From Shewanella japonica (GTDB taxonomy: Bacteria > Pseudomonadota > Gammaproteobacteria > Enterobacterales > Shewanellaceae), in NCBI RefSeq assembly GCF_002075795.1, contig NZ_CP020472.1:851001-915000 (forward strand): 64,000 nucleotides of DNA, written 5' to 3'. Each line of letters opens with the position of its first letter. Positions within the stretch are counted from its first letter, which is position 1. Positions 37,922 through 47,406 of this stretch are shown in pieces. Below the pieces are notes generated by a model. That model saw only the letters and a list, made by a program, of their open reading frames with translations, made no database searches and was not told where the DNA came from. The position numbers and the translations under genes were made by a program.

Positions 37922-40423
37922 ATGATCAAGAAAATGTCACCAATTGCAATCGCAATTACTTCAGTTATGGCGTTAAATGCCGCCCCTGCAATGGCAAAAA
38001 ATACCGTTGAATTTAAAAAGGATCAATTGCTCGTTGTTTATAAAGACAACGTGACTAAATTTGAAAAGTTATCTGCTCAACGCTTAGTTAGCGGTACGTT
38101 AACCGATAAAAATTTAGATGGTGTTGATGATAAATTTCAGCATTTATTATCAGGTCGCCTTGCAAAACTGCAACTAAAAAGCGGTAGTGATTTAGATGCT
38201 GCAATCAAAATGATCAGCAAGCATCCAGCGGTAAAATATGCAGAGCCAAACTACACATACAGAGCCTTAGGCATGCCGGATGATCCTAGCTTTGTAGACC
38301 TATGGGGCCTGCATAATACTGGTCAATCTTCAGGCACCGCAGGGGCTGATATTGATGCCGTTGCTGCTTGGGATATTACTACGGGTAGCGACAGTGTTGT
38401 CATTGGCGTCATTGATACTGGTGTTGATTATAATCACCCAGATCTTGTCAGTAATATGTGGGTTAACCCTGGTGAAATTGCAGGTAACGGCATAGATGAT
38501 GATGGTAATGGGGTCATCGATGATGTACATGGTTATAACCCGATAACTGGATCTGGTGATCCAATGGACGGCAATGGTCATGGTACACACGTTGCGGGTA
38601 CCATTGGTGCAACAGGTAATAACGGCGTCGGTGTCGTGGGGGTCAACTGGGATGTAACGATGATCGGTTGTAAGTTCCTATCGGACAGTGGTACGGGAAC
38701 AACCGAAGATGCAATTGCATGTATTGATTATTTCACAAATCTCAAGGTCAACCACGGCGTTGATGTTAAAGCGACCAATAACTCTTGGGGTGGCGGTGGT
38801 TTCAGCCAAGCATTAAAAGATTCTATTGATTCAGCTGGTGATCAAGGCATTTTATTTGTTGCTGCAGCGGGTAATGACGCGATTGATAATGACGTTAACC
38901 CGCATTACCCATCAAGCTATGACTCTGATGTTGTCATGTCTATTGCGAGTACTGACAGAAATGATGCCATTTCTAGCTTCTCACAATGGGGTTTAACCAG
39001 TGTAGATATGGGCGCGCCAGGTTCTGCGATTTTATCTACTTTCCCTAATGATTCGTACGGCACTATATCAGGTACTTCAATGGCGACCCCTCACGTTACG
39101 GGTGCAGCTGCTTTAGTATGGTCGGTTGAACCAGATATTAGCCCGACAGAAATGAAACAGTTGCTAATGGATTCGGGTGAAGTCAATGGTGATTTAACTG
39201 GTATCACGGTTGCGGGTACAAGATTGAATGTGGCTGATGCGTTAGCGGCAGCTGATCCAGACCCATCATTTAAGTTATCAGTGACGCCAGCTTCACAATC
39301 TGTTGAAGCAGGAAGTGCAGTAAGTTACGACTTCTCTGTAGGCAGTATTGCAGGCTGGAATGATCAAGTAAGCCTAACGGTATCGTCTTCACCAGCGCTT
39401 GATGGTGTGAGCTTATCAACAGACACAGCGATGGCTGGTGATGACTTTACATTGGATGTTGCTACCCTTGATGACGCTGCTTGGGGAGACTATGTATTAA
39501 CTGTTTCTGCTGATGATGGCGTAACTGTTAAAGATAAAGCGGTTGCGCTTACTATTTATCCTGCTGGATTGAATGATTACAGCTATGGTAATGATTCACC
39601 TGTTGATATTAGCGATAACAGTCTAATTACTAGCACGATTGAAATTGTAGATCCTGTTCAAATCTTTGATTTAGCTGTTAGCGTTGATATCAGCCACACA
39701 TGGATTGGCGATTTAATTGTTAGCTTAACATCGCCTGATGGGACTGTTGTGGTATTACATGATCGTGAAGGTGGTAGTGCCGATGATCTTGTTAAAACTT
39801 GGAGTCTATCAGACTTTAACGGTGATATAGCAGCGGGTACATGGACACTATCTGTATCAGATAATGCCGCTGGCGATACGGGTACACTTAATAGCTGGGG
39901 ATTAGATATTTCAGCATTAGGTGAAGCAGCTCCAGCTGCACCTGTTGCCGGTTTTGAATATGATGTTGATGGGCTAATGGTTAGCTTTACGAACACAAGT
40001 TCAGATATCAACGATGATATCGTTAGTTATGAGTGGGACTTCGGTGATGGCAGCATGTCATCAGATGAATCTCCAGCATACATGTATGCTGCTGGTGGTA
40101 TCTATAATGTCTCGTTGGTTGTAACTGATAGTGAAAACCAATCTGACACTGTATCTATGGATGTAGAAGTATTTGATTATTCAATTGATGCAGCGGTGAC
40201 TCGTACAATGAAGTCTCGTCGAGGTAGTGCTTTAGTTGATCTAACTTGGAGTGGTGCAGTTGGTGACAATGTGGCGATTTATCGTGATGATGTCATGGTA
40301 GCGACAACAGCGAATGATGGCCGTTATCGCGATCGCTTTACTAATGCTCCAGCTGAAGTGACATATAAAATCTGTGAAACAGAAACGAGCTTATGTTCTG
40401 ATCCAATTGTTGCAGCATTTTAA
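37922..40423 (+). CDS. Secreted subtilisin-like serine protease with P and PKD domains
   Basis: An extracellular S8 protease of 833 residues. It has a signal peptide (MIKKMSPIAIAITSVMALNAAPAMA) and an I9-like propeptide at about 30-115 (LLVVYKD... KHPAVKYAEPNY). The catalytic domain follows, with Asp165 (VIDTGVDYNHPDL), His220 (GHGTHVAGTIG) and Ser386 (GTSMATPHVTGAAAL). Next come a beta-sandwich region, a proprotein-convertase P domain (about 540-680, HTWIGDLIVSLTSPDGT), and a PKD domain (about 685-760, YEWDFGDGSMSSDESP). A fibronectin-like end lacks a sorting tag. The P domain usually stabilises the protease, and PKD domains bind polymers or proteins. It is divergent from the curlin gene and may act on matrix proteins. 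Confidence 0.92.
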   Translation: MIKKMSPIAIAITSVMALNAAPAMAKNTVEFKKDQLLVVYKDNVTKFEKLSAQRLVSGTLTDKNLDGVDDKFQHLLSGRLAKLQLKSGSDLDAAIKMISKHPAVKYAEPNYTYRALGMPDDPSFVDLWGLHNTGQSSGTAGADIDAVAAWDITTGSDSVVIGVIDTGVDYNHPDLVSNMWVNPGEIAGNGIDDDGNGVIDDVHGYNPITGSGDPMDGNGHGTHVAGTIGATGNNGVGVVGVNWDVTMIGCKFLSDSGTGTTEDAIACIDYFTNLKVNHGVDVKATNNSWGGGGFSQALKDSIDSAGDQGILFVAAAGNDAIDNDVNPHYPSSYDSDVVMSIASTDRNDAISSFSQWGLTSVDMGAPGSAILSTFPNDSYGTISGTSMATPHVTGAAALVWSVEPDISPTEMKQLLMDSGEVNGDLTGITVAGTRLNVADALAAADPDPSFKLSVTPASQSVEAGSAVSYDFSVGSIAGWNDQVSLTVSSSPALDGVSLSTDTAMAGDDFTLDVATLDDAAWGDYVLTVSADDGVTVKDKAVALTIYPAGLNDYSYGNDSPVDISDNSLITSTIEIVDPVQIFDLAVSVDISHTWIGDLIVSLTSPDGTVVVLHDREGGSADDLVKTWSLSDFNGDIAAGTWTLSVSDNAAGDTGTLNSWGLDISALGEAAPAAPVAGFEYDVDGLMVSFTNTSSDINDDIVSYEWDFGDGSMSSDESPAYMYAAGGIYNVSLVVTDSENQSDTVSMDVEVFDYSIDAAVTRTMKSRRGSALVDLTWSGAVGDNVAIYRDDVMVATTANDGRYRDRFTNAPAEVTYKICETETSLCSDPIVAAF

Positions 40424-40451
40424 TCAACACTAAACAGTAAGATTACTGTAG

Positions 40452-40479
40452 AAAAAGGGATGGCTTGCCATCCCTTTTT
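40452..40479 (+). terminator. Rho-independent terminator after the subtilase gene
   Basis: AAAAAGGGATGGC and GCCATCCCTTTTT form a perfect 13-bp inverted repeat with a 2-nt loop, about 30 bp after the stop. Confidence 0.93.
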
Positions 40480-40564
40480 GTTGTTAAAAACTTTATCTGT
40501 AAAAGCGTTGATATTAAAAAGCGAGCCAGTAGACTGAAGACAGTTTTTTGATATGGATGACAAG

Positions 40565-41011
40565 ATGAGTATTTGGTTTAGAGAAGTTACCTTAGAGAAT
40601 TGCGCCAAAATGGACAGTGGGCTCCATGGTAAAGGCACCTTAATGAAAACGTTAGGCATTAAAATTACCGAAATTGGTGATGATTATATGGTTGCAACGA
40701 TGCCAGCAGACCCTGCAGTTCACAATCCCTTAGGTATTGTTCATGGTGGAGCTAATGTCGCATTGGCGGAAACTGTTGCAAGTTATGCTGCTAATTTTGT
40801 TGTCGATTTTGAGAACTTTTATTGTGTGGGCCAAGAAATAAATGCCAATCATTTAAAAGCATCGCGTAAAGGTGAGCTGATTGCTACAACCAAACCTGTT
40901 CATATTGGTAAGCGTAGCTCAGTCTGGGAGGTTCTTATAACCAATAGTGCAGGCGAGTTGTGCTGTATTTCTCGAATGACAGCTGCTGTTGTAGCAAGAA
41001 AGGCAGGCTAG
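40565..41011 (+). CDS. Hotdog-fold acyl-CoA thioesterase (MenI/YdiI-like)
   Basis: A 148-residue PaaI-type thioesterase. I prefer ATG 40565 (MSIWFREVTLENC), as it aligns with the MIWKR... start of E. coli YdiI and has GGAT upstream; ATG 40553 is possible. Matches to YdiI include EIGDDYMVATMPAD, PLGIVHGGANVALAET (HGG and catalytic Glu region), GQEINANHLKASRKG and the end CISRMTAAVV. YdiI (MenI) hydrolyses 1,4-dihydroxy-2-naphthoyl-CoA in menaquinone synthesis but is promiscuous, so the in vivo substrate is uncertain. It is followed 59 bp later by a small membrane protein gene. Confidence 0.85.
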   Translation: MSIWFREVTLENCAKMDSGLHGKGTLMKTLGIKITEIGDDYMVATMPADPAVHNPLGIVHGGANVALAETVASYAANFVVDFENFYCVGQEINANHLKASRKGELIATTKPVHIGKRSSVWEVLITNSAGELCCISRMTAAVVARKAG

Positions 41012-41070
41012 CAGCATAACTTATGAAGATTAGCTACACTGAAGTAATAAAGACAATTAAGGATTAATGA

Positions 41071-41322
41071 ATGGAATCTGCAACAATATGGGAGTGGGTG
41101 GGTTATTTAGCATCTGTAGTGGTGGCTATTTCACTCATGATGTCGAATATTAAAAAGCTTCGCTGGTGGAATTTAATTGGTGCAGCTTTGTTTGTCGCTT
41201 ACGGACTCGCAATTAGTGCTATACCTGTGGCATTAGTGAACTTTTTTATTGTATTGATTGATATTTATTACTTAGTGAAACTGTATCGAGAGCCCGAACC
41301 TGCTTCAAATGATAAGGCCTGA
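41071..41322 (+). CDS. Small inner-membrane protein, YgjV-like (tentative)
   Basis: An 83-residue protein that is almost wholly hydrophobic. It has three membrane helices (about 8-24, 32-50 and 54-73), with a positive loop SNIKKLRWWN between the first two and an acidic C-terminal tail. The pattern GYLASVVVAISLMMSNIKKL and ALVNFFIVLIDIYYL resembles short proteins annotated as YgjV family, and in size the SemiSWEET class. Neither link is firm. It follows the thioesterase on the same strand with a terminator after it, so the two may be co-transcribed. Confidence 0.6.
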   Translation: MESATIWEWVGYLASVVVAISLMMSNIKKLRWWNLIGAALFVAYGLAISAIPVALVNFFIVLIDIYYLVKLYREPEPASNDKA

Positions 41323-41400
41323 TAAGACAGGATGAATCAACTAGCGTTCTTTTGGCATTGGTAGTGGTGTTACTTGCGCCTTTGATTTGAAACAAGCTTA

Positions 41401-41432
41401 AGCCTTTTCAGTACCTGGAAAGGCTTTCTTTA
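41401..41432 (+). terminator. Terminator after the small membrane protein gene
   Basis: AGCCTTTTCAG and CTGGAAAGGCT pair almost perfectly around TAC, followed by TTCTTT. Confidence 0.8.
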
Positions 41433-41853
41433 TTGAGCCAACGTCTTGGCTAGTTTAAACCATAGTTCCAACTACAGTTCAAACCACAAAAGATTACTCT
41501 ACAGTCAAATTACACCAGAAAACTGCGTGGTATTTGAATGCGATAATTAAGTCAAACTATCGCATTTTTTCTGAATCATTTTCGGTAATCTTCTTAGCAC
41601 ATTTTAAGTTTTTCTTTGTCGGCTCAGAGGCGCCTATTGAAGGAAAAACGCAGCTATTTTTATCAAAACTTTCCTTTTTAATGTGAATGAATCTCAATTA
41701 CAAACTAATTTACACACTTTTACTATATAAATCAGATATTAATCTTGAATCGTTATTTTCTATTGCTATCATCGAATTTAATCGCTTTAGATAATTGCTT
41801 TTCGTCACTATTATTGATTTATCGCAATAAATACTGAGCCAGGAGAGAGCATC
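41433..41853 (+). promoter_or_regulatory. Catalase upstream region with an unexplained second terminator
   Basis: After the first terminator there is a small hairpin (GCCAA-CGTC-TTGGC, 41438-41451). A second, complete terminator-like hairpin (listed separately) lies about 100 bp further on. The remainder, from 41571, is very AT-rich and must hold the catalase promoter, but I could not pick out a convincing -35/-10, OxyR or Fur site. Confidence 0.4.
41537..41570 (+). terminator. Orphan Rho-independent terminator
   Basis: AATGCGATA and TATCGCATT form a perfect 9-bp stem around a 12-nt loop, followed by TTTT. No coding gene ends here, since the previous gene already has a terminator about 105 bp upstream. 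It may end a short RNA or back up the first terminator. Confidence 0.65.
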
Positions 41854-41901
41854 ATGGCAACCGTCCACGATTTAATTGAAATGTGGCTACAAGATAACTA
41901 A
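41854..41901 (+). CDS. 15-codon ORF before catalase (possible leader peptide)
   Basis: ATG at 41854 follows AGGAGAG by 6 nt, a ribosome site much better than that of the catalase itself. The peptide is MATVHDLIEMWLQDN with TAA at 41899-41901, 16 bp before the catalase ATG. The catalase site (AAAGGAATAAATAGAGA) overlaps the end of this ORF. It has no run of one amino acid as in classic attenuators. It could couple translation into katB or be a small protein in its own right. Confidence 0.5.
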   Translation: MATVHDLIEMWLQDN

Positions 41902-41917
41902 AAGGAATAAATAGAGA

Positions 41918-43381
41918 ATGACTACTTCACATTATTTAACTAGCCAAAGTGGCGCACCAATAGCTGACGATCAAAATGCATTAACAGCAGGAGAACGAGG
42001 CCCCGTTTTACTCCAAGACTGGCATTTAATTGAGAAACTAGCTCATTTCAATCGTGAAAGAATTCCAGAGCGTATTGTTCATGCTAAGGGAACGGGTGTT
42101 TACGGTAAATTTACCTTAACCAAAGATTTAAGTGACTACACCATTGCTGAGCACTTCAATGGCGTTGGAAAAGAAACTGAAACATTTGTTCGATTTTCAA
42201 CAGTAGGCGGTGAGATGGGATCTGCTGATGCAGAGCGCGATCCTCGTGGCTTTGGTTTACGTTTTTATACCAAGCAAGGTAATCACGATATTGTGGGTAA
42301 CAATACGCCAACTTTCTTTTTAAGAGATGGTATTAAATTCCCTGATTTTATTCATACACAAAAGCGTAACCCACATACAAACCTAAAAGATCCACAAGCC
42401 ATGTGGGATTTCTGGTCATTAAACCCAGAAGCAATGCATCAAGTGACAATTTTAATGTCAGACCGTGGGATCCCGGCTAATTATCGCCAAATGCACGGCT
42501 ATGGTTCGCATACGTTTTCTTTCTGGAATGCCAAAGGTGAGCGTTTCTGGGTGAAGTTCCACTTTAAATCGCAACAAGGTGTAGTTAATTTAACTGGCGA
42601 GCAAGCGGATAAATTAAAAGGGATTGACCCTGATTCGTCGCAGCGTGATATGGTTGCCGCAATTAACGATAAAAACTTCCCTAAATGGACTGTAAATGTC
42701 CAGATTATGCCGGAAGCTGAAGCGAATACTTATGCGATCAATCCATTTGATCTAACAAAAGTATGGCCACATGCTGATTATCCTTTGATTGAAATTGGTG
42801 AACTTGAGCTTAATCGCTTACCTGAAAACTACTTTGCAGAAGTTGAGCAAGTAGCTTTAGCACCAAGTAACCTTGTACCAGGTGTGGGCGCGTCTCCAGA
42901 TAAGATGCTGCAAGCCCGTTTATTTGCTTATGCAGATGCACAGCGTTATCGAATTGGTGCCAACTATAATCAACTTCCAGTTAACTGTCCGCATGCAGCG
43001 AAGGCTAACCATCATCAACGTGGCGGCGCGATGGCAGGAACGCAATGCCCTTATAACGGTAACCAAACAGGCGGCGATGCAACACCTAACTATGGTCCAA
43101 ATTCAGTTGACACGGGCCTACAAGATGCGAGCCAATTTGCTGAGCCACCGCTAAGACTTGATGGGGAAGCTGATAGATACAGCCGTTATGACCAAGATGA
43201 TTATACTCAAGCAGGTAATCTATATCGCATCTTCAGTGAGGAAGAAAAACAACGCCTTGCGGAAACGATTGCAGGTACACTCGGTCAAGTGACTCAAGAT
43301 GTTCAGCAAAAAATGCTGGCACATTTCACTAAAGCTGATCCTGACTACGGACAACGCATTAAAGCATTGTTAGAAGCGTAA
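41918..43381 (+). CDS. katB: Monofunctional haem catalase KatB
   Basis: A clade 3 small-subunit catalase of 487 residues that breaks down hydrogen peroxide. The distal His is His55 ([14 protein letters not shown]), the conserved Asn lies in [23 protein letters not shown] (residues about 128-150, quoted only as landmark), and the proximal haem ligand is Tyr338 in [33 protein letters not shown] is the standard N-terminal signature. There is no signal peptide visible, so a cytoplasmic site is likely. It is a single-gene unit preceded by a 15-codon ORF and ended by a strong terminator. Confidence 0.94.
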   Translation: MTTSHYLTSQSGAPIADDQNALTAGERGPVLLQDWHLIEKLAHFNRERIPERIVHAKGTGVYGKFTLTKDLSDYTIAEHFNGVGKETETFVRFSTVGGEMGSADAERDPRGFGLRFYTKQGNHDIVGNNTPTFFLRDGIKFPDFIHTQKRNPHTNLKDPQAMWDFWSLNPEAMHQVTILMSDRGIPANYRQMHGYGSHTFSFWNAKGERFWVKFHFKSQQGVVNLTGEQADKLKGIDPDSSQRDMVAAINDKNFPKWTVNVQIMPEAEANTYAINPFDLTKVWPHADYPLIEIGELELNRLPENYFAEVEQVALAPSNLVPGVGASPDKMLQARLFAYADAQRYRIGANYNQLPVNCPHAAKANHHQRGGAMAGTQCPYNGNQTGGDATPNYGPNSVDTGLQDASQFAEPPLRLDGEADRYSRYDQDDYTQAGNLYRIFSEEEKQRLAETIAGTLGQVTQDVQQKMLAHFTKADPDYGQRIKALLEA

Positions 43382-43443
43382 TCATGCTCTTTAATCTTGT
43401 TAATGCTTAAATAGTATTAAACAGAGTGTTATGTTCAAAATAT

Positions 43444-43471
43444 AAGGGAAGGCAGATGCCTTCCCTTTTTT
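43444..43471 (+). terminator. Rho-independent terminator after catalase
   Basis: AAGGGAAGGC and GCCTTCCCTT form a perfect 10-bp stem with loop AGAT, followed by T residues. Confidence 0.93.
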
Positions 43472-43804
43472 GCGTTTATTTTTCATTTCTAAGCTGTTAG
43501 CCTAATTGTTCTATTCCTTAACGTCATTCCTCTTAGTTGCTTCACTTGTCTTTTTATGCCGATTTAGTGTAAATATTGATTGTAGCGGCGTAATGCTACG
43601 CCATTGCAATATTATTGCATTTAAGTTTTTAAATTAATGTTGCGTAATTGTTTATTAACAGGCTTGTAAGCCTTTATATAACTAAGTGTCTTGCTTGTTA
43701 CAAGAAGCATCTGATACTGTCAAAACAGCTCGATGAAATGTTATACACACTTTCAATCTAGCCAAATAACGACCAATAAATAAAAATTAAACGGGACTCA
43801 TGTT
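43472..43804 (+). promoter_or_regulatory. Structured upstream region of tyrP
   Basis: 333 bp without an ORF. It contains two short perfect hairpins, GGCGTA-ATGC-TACGCC (43587-43602) and AGGCTT-GT-AAGCCT (43660-43673), the latter followed by TTTATATA. They may be part of a transcribed leader. No TyrR box with both halves conserved was found. Confidence 0.4.
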
Positions 43805-45010
43805 TTGAACTTAAAAATGCTTGGCTCAATAGCCATTGTTGCAGGTACTGCAATTGGGGGAGGAATGCTAGCGTTGCCGCTAGCGACTGCAGCATTAGGG
43901 ATTATGCCTGCGATTATGTTACTGGTTGTCATTTGGGGATTATCGGCTTATACCTCTTTACTCATGCTTGAGATTAATTTACGCGCTGGTGTGGGTGATA
44001 ATGTTCACGGCATAACGGGTAAAACCTTAGGCAAAGTGGGTCAGTTAATTCAAGGTGCTTCATTTTTAAGCCTGCTATTTGCTTTGACAATGGTGTATCT
44101 AATGGGCGGTTCTTCATTACTTGAAACCCGTTTAGAGCCGTTATTAGGTGTGGATTTAAATAACCAAGTCTCAGTATTGCTATTTACTTTAATCTTCGGT
44201 GGTTTTATTGCTATCGGCGTGACTTGGATTGATAAGGTTTCAAGAGTCTTATTCACCGCTATGGTGGTGTTGCTTGTACTTGTGGTTGCCTTTTTATTGC
44301 CAGAAGTGAATATTGTTGCTTCATTGACTAACTTCTCTGCCAATGTCGCTGAAGGCGATAAATTGGATCAACTGTGGTTAGCTGCCATACCTGTGGTATT
44401 TACCTCATTTGGTTTCCATGTGTGTATTGCAACGATCGTCAGATACCTAGATGGCGATGCGGTATCGTTACGTAAAATATTGCTGATTGGTTCAACAATA
44501 CCGCTATTTTGCTACATATTGTGGCTACTTGTGACGCTGGGTACTTTAGGTGGGGAAACCGTTCATGGTTTTGCTGGTTCTTTACCTGATCTCGTTAATG
44601 CTCTTCAAGGTGTTGCTCAGTCAGCTATCGTAAGTCAGTTTATCGACTTATTTGCTAACCTTGCGTTGATTACATCATTTTTGGGTGTGACCATGAGTTT
44701 GTTTGATTATGTGGCTGAATTAACTCGTGCAAGAGATGATAAAGCAGGCCGAGCTAAAACATGGTTAATCACGTTTGTTCCACCATTGTTATGTGCGCTT
44801 TACTATCCTGATGGGTTCTTCCAAGTGTTGGGTTTTGCCGCTATACCGCTAGTTGTCATGATCATATTCTTGCCAATTGCAATGGCATTGAAGCAACGTA
44901 AAGCGCAAATGGGTGGCTATGAAGTCGCTGGTGGAAATCTTGCGCTGGGCGTAACAGGGCTCTTAGGTGTGATGATTGTGCTAGCGCAATTAATGGTCGC
45001 ACTGGGCTAA
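43805..45010 (+). CDS. tyrP: Tyrosine/aromatic amino acid permease
   Basis: A 401-residue inner-membrane symporter of the HAAAP (TyrP/Mtr) family that imports tyrosine, or tryptophan. The N-terminus MLGSIAIVAGTAIGGGMLALPLA matches TyrP of E. coli; about eleven membrane helices follow. The reading frame opens with TTG at 43805-43807 (LNLKMLGS), which aligns with the E. coli start and has GGGAC upstream. ATG at 43817 is the alternative. Conserved VFTSFGFHVCIATIVRYL is typical. It stands alone with a terminator after it. Which aromatic acid it carries is not certain. Confidence 0.87.
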   Translation: MNLKMLGSIAIVAGTAIGGGMLALPLATAALGIMPAIMLLVVIWGLSAYTSLLMLEINLRAGVGDNVHGITGKTLGKVGQLIQGASFLSLLFALTMVYLMGGSSLLETRLEPLLGVDLNNQVSVLLFTLIFGGFIAIGVTWIDKVSRVLFTAMVVLLVLVVAFLLPEVNIVASLTNFSANVAEGDKLDQLWLAAIPVVFTSFGFHVCIATIVRYLDGDAVSLRKILLIGSTIPLFCYILWLLVTLGTLGGETVHGFAGSLPDLVNALQGVAQSAIVSQFIDLFANLALITSFLGVTMSLFDYVAELTRARDDKAGRAKTWLITFVPPLLCALYYPDGFFQVLGFAAIPLVVMIIFLPIAMALKQRKAQMGGYEVAGGNLALGVTGLLGVMIVLAQLMVALG

Positions 45011-45092
45011 AATGTAAACCTCAGTTAACGTTTTTTAGAAAGGAATGTAACTGAGTTTGTCTAAGGCTATTATTCCTTTGTTTCAATATGAT

Positions 45093-45120
45093 AAAGTCAG
45101 GCTATATGCCTGACTTTTTT
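45093..45120 (+). terminator. Rho-independent terminator after tyrP
   Basis: AAAGTCAGGC and GCCTGACTTT form a perfect 10-bp stem with loop TATAT, followed by T residues. Confidence 0.93.
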
Positions 45121-45227
45121 ATTGGCCTAAAAGTAAGTTTAGTGGTCTGCTTTTGTTCATCTTTTTGCTATTAAATAGGTATAACAAACAACACACTCAC
45201 TATTGTGAATCAAATGGAATTAACAAC

Positions 45228-47384
45228 ATGAAAAAATGGTTATTAAGTGCCGCAATCTTGGCATCTTTTTCTGCACAAGCTGATGAGGGGATGTGGCAAC
45301 CTTATCAATTACCAGCAATGGCTGATGAACTTAAAGCAAAAGGGTTAGAAATTGATGCAAAATCAATCTCTAAGTTAACGGAATTTCCAATGAATGCTGT
45401 GATAAGCCTTGGTGGTTGTACAGCATCATTTGTGTCTCCTAAAGGCTTGGTTGTAACCAATCACCATTGTGCGTATGGCTCAATTCAATACAACTCTACC
45501 CCTGAAAAAAACCTGTTAAAAGAAGGCTTCTTAGCGAAAACTTACGCAGAGGAATTGCCAGCAACCCCTGGTTCACGAATTTATGTTACCGAGGCGGTAA
45601 CTGATGTGACTGATAGAGTGAAGTCAGGTCAAATGAATAAAGTCGGTAATGAGTTCTATAAAGGTATCGAGCAACAAGAAAAAGCATTAGTTGCTGAATG
45701 TGAAGCTGAAGATGGATATCGTTGTAAAGTTTATAGTTTTCATGGTGGTCTAGAGTATTACCTTGTGAAACAAATGGAAATTCGTGACGTTCGCTTAACC
45801 TATAATCCAGCGGGTAGTGTTGGTAAATATGGTGGTGATATCGATAATTGGATGTGGCCTCGCCACACGGGAGATTACTCTTTTTATCGCGCATACGTAG
45901 GTAAAGACGGTAAGCCTGCTGACTTTAGTAAGGATAACGTTCCTTACGAGCCTAAAAGCTTTTTAAAAGTCTCTGCTAAAGGGGTTAGTGACGGTGATTT
46001 TGTAATGGTTGCTGGTTATCCAGGTCGCACTAATCGTTACCGCACAGCTAATGAAGTTGAGAACCAATTTGAATGGGCTTACCCAGAAGGGAAAGTACTT
46101 CGTGAGCGCCTAATTGAAATCATCAAAGAGACCGCGCCAGAAGGCAGTGATGAACGAATTAAGTATGAGAGTGCTATCGCTGGGTTAGCTAACTATGCGA
46201 AAAACTTTACCTCAATGATTGAGTTTTATGGCAAGTCGACCATGCTTGATGATCGTAAAGCGCTAGAGCTAAAACTGTCGCAGTGGATAAAAGCTGATAG
46301 TAAGCGTAAATCACAATATGGCGAAGTCTTAGCACAACTGGATAAGCTAATTAAGCAAAGCCAGCAACAGCAAGAGCGCGATTTAATCATGAGCTATATG
46401 GGTTACAGTTCAATGATGTCGACAGCTGAACGTTTATATCGCTTAGCGAACGAGAAAACATTGGCTGATATGGATCGTGAACCTGGGTATCAAGAGCGAG
46501 ATATGACTCGCTTTACTTCTGGTATGGAGCGTATTGAGCGTCGATATGCTGCCAGTGTTGATAAAGCGATGTTATTAGACTTAATGAGCCGTTACGCAGC
46601 ATTACCTCAAGCTGATCGCTTACCAGCATTTGATAAAGCATTCGCTATTGGTAAAAGTGCCGATAGCGCTAAATTGAGCAAGACCCTTGATAAGATGTAT
46701 GCCAAAACTGAACTTTCAGATAAAGCGGTTCGATTGGCGTGGATGGATAAGTCTGTTGCTGAGTTTAAAAAGTCAAAAGATCCGTTTATTCAATATGCTG
46801 TTAGCACTTATGATGAAAGAATGAAGCAAGAAAAGGCACGTAAACAACTTGCTGGTGATTTAATGAAGGTGCGCCCTCAATATATGGATGCAATTATCGC
46901 GTACAATAAAGAGTTAGGTAAGCCAGTATATGCTGATGCTAACTCAAGTTTACGTGTGACTGTAGGTAATGTGAAAGGTTACAGCCCACAAGATGGACTA
47001 GTTGCAGTGCCATTTACTCGCTTAGAAGGTATCCTTGCTAAAGACACTGGTGCAGATCCGTTTGATGCGCCAGCTAAACAGCTTGAGCTAATCAAAAACA
47101 AACAATATGGCGATTACTACGTTAAATCGTTAGATTCTGTTCCGGTTAACTTCTTATCGACGCTTGACACCACAGGTGGTAACTCTGGATCTCCAACACT
47201 AAATGGCCGTGCTGAATTAGTCGGTCTGTTATTTGATGGTGTGTATGAATCAATTATTGGAGACTGGGGCTACGACCCACAAACTAATCGCTCAATTCAA
47301 GTTGATAGCCGCTACATGCTATGGGTGATGAAGTACTTAGATAATGCTGAAAACTTATTGGAAGAGATGGAAATCGTCCATTAA
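45228..47384 (+). CDS. S46-family dipeptidyl peptidase (DPP7/DPP11-like), exported
   Basis: An exported serine exopeptidase that removes dipeptides from peptide N-termini. From ATG 45228 (MKKWLLSAAILASFSAQA, a clear signal peptide) it has 718 residues, as expected for S46. The catalytic triad segments are all present: NHHCAYGSIQ (His79/His80 region), GGDIDNWMWPRHTGD (Asp), and TTGGNSGSPTLNG (Ser653). The residue choice between hydrophobic (DPP7) and acidic (DPP11) P1 preference was not resolved. An in-frame 25-codon extension upstream lacks a ribosome site. It probably works in the periplasm on peptides from secreted proteases. Confidence 0.93.
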   Translation: MKKWLLSAAILASFSAQADEGMWQPYQLPAMADELKAKGLEIDAKSISKLTEFPMNAVISLGGCTASFVSPKGLVVTNHHCAYGSIQYNSTPEKNLLKEGFLAKTYAEELPATPGSRIYVTEAVTDVTDRVKSGQMNKVGNEFYKGIEQQEKALVAECEAEDGYRCKVYSFHGGLEYYLVKQMEIRDVRLTYNPAGSVGKYGGDIDNWMWPRHTGDYSFYRAYVGKDGKPADFSKDNVPYEPKSFLKVSAKGVSDGDFVMVAGYPGRTNRYRTANEVENQFEWAYPEGKVLRERLIEIIKETAPEGSDERIKYESAIAGLANYAKNFTSMIEFYGKSTMLDDRKALELKLSQWIKADSKRKSQYGEVLAQLDKLIKQSQQQQERDLIMSYMGYSSMMSTAERLYRLANEKTLADMDREPGYQERDMTRFTSGMERIERRYAASVDKAMLLDLMSRYAALPQADRLPAFDKAFAIGKSADSAKLSKTLDKMYAKTELSDKAVRLAWMDKSVAEFKKSKDPFIQYAVSTYDERMKQEKARKQLAGDLMKVRPQYMDAIIAYNKELGKPVYADANSSLRVTVGNVKGYSPQDGLVAVPFTRLEGILAKDTGADPFDAPAKQLELIKNKQYGDYYVKSLDSVPVNFLSTLDTTGGNSGSPTLNGRAELVGLLFDGVYESIIGDWGYDPQTNRSIQVDSRYMLWVMKYLDNAENLLEEMEIVH

Positions 47385-47406
47385 GCAAGTCTTATTTAAC
47401 AGGCAT

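Noticed and set aside
41675..41705. Possible Fur box (AATGAATCTCAATTA region) upstream of catalase
   Set aside because: Only one half resembles the Fur repeat; the 19-bp match is too poor to claim.
43565..43585. TyrR box candidate (TGTAAA then TTGTAG) before tyrP
   Set aside because: The second half matches only three of six positions of the TyrR inverted repeat.
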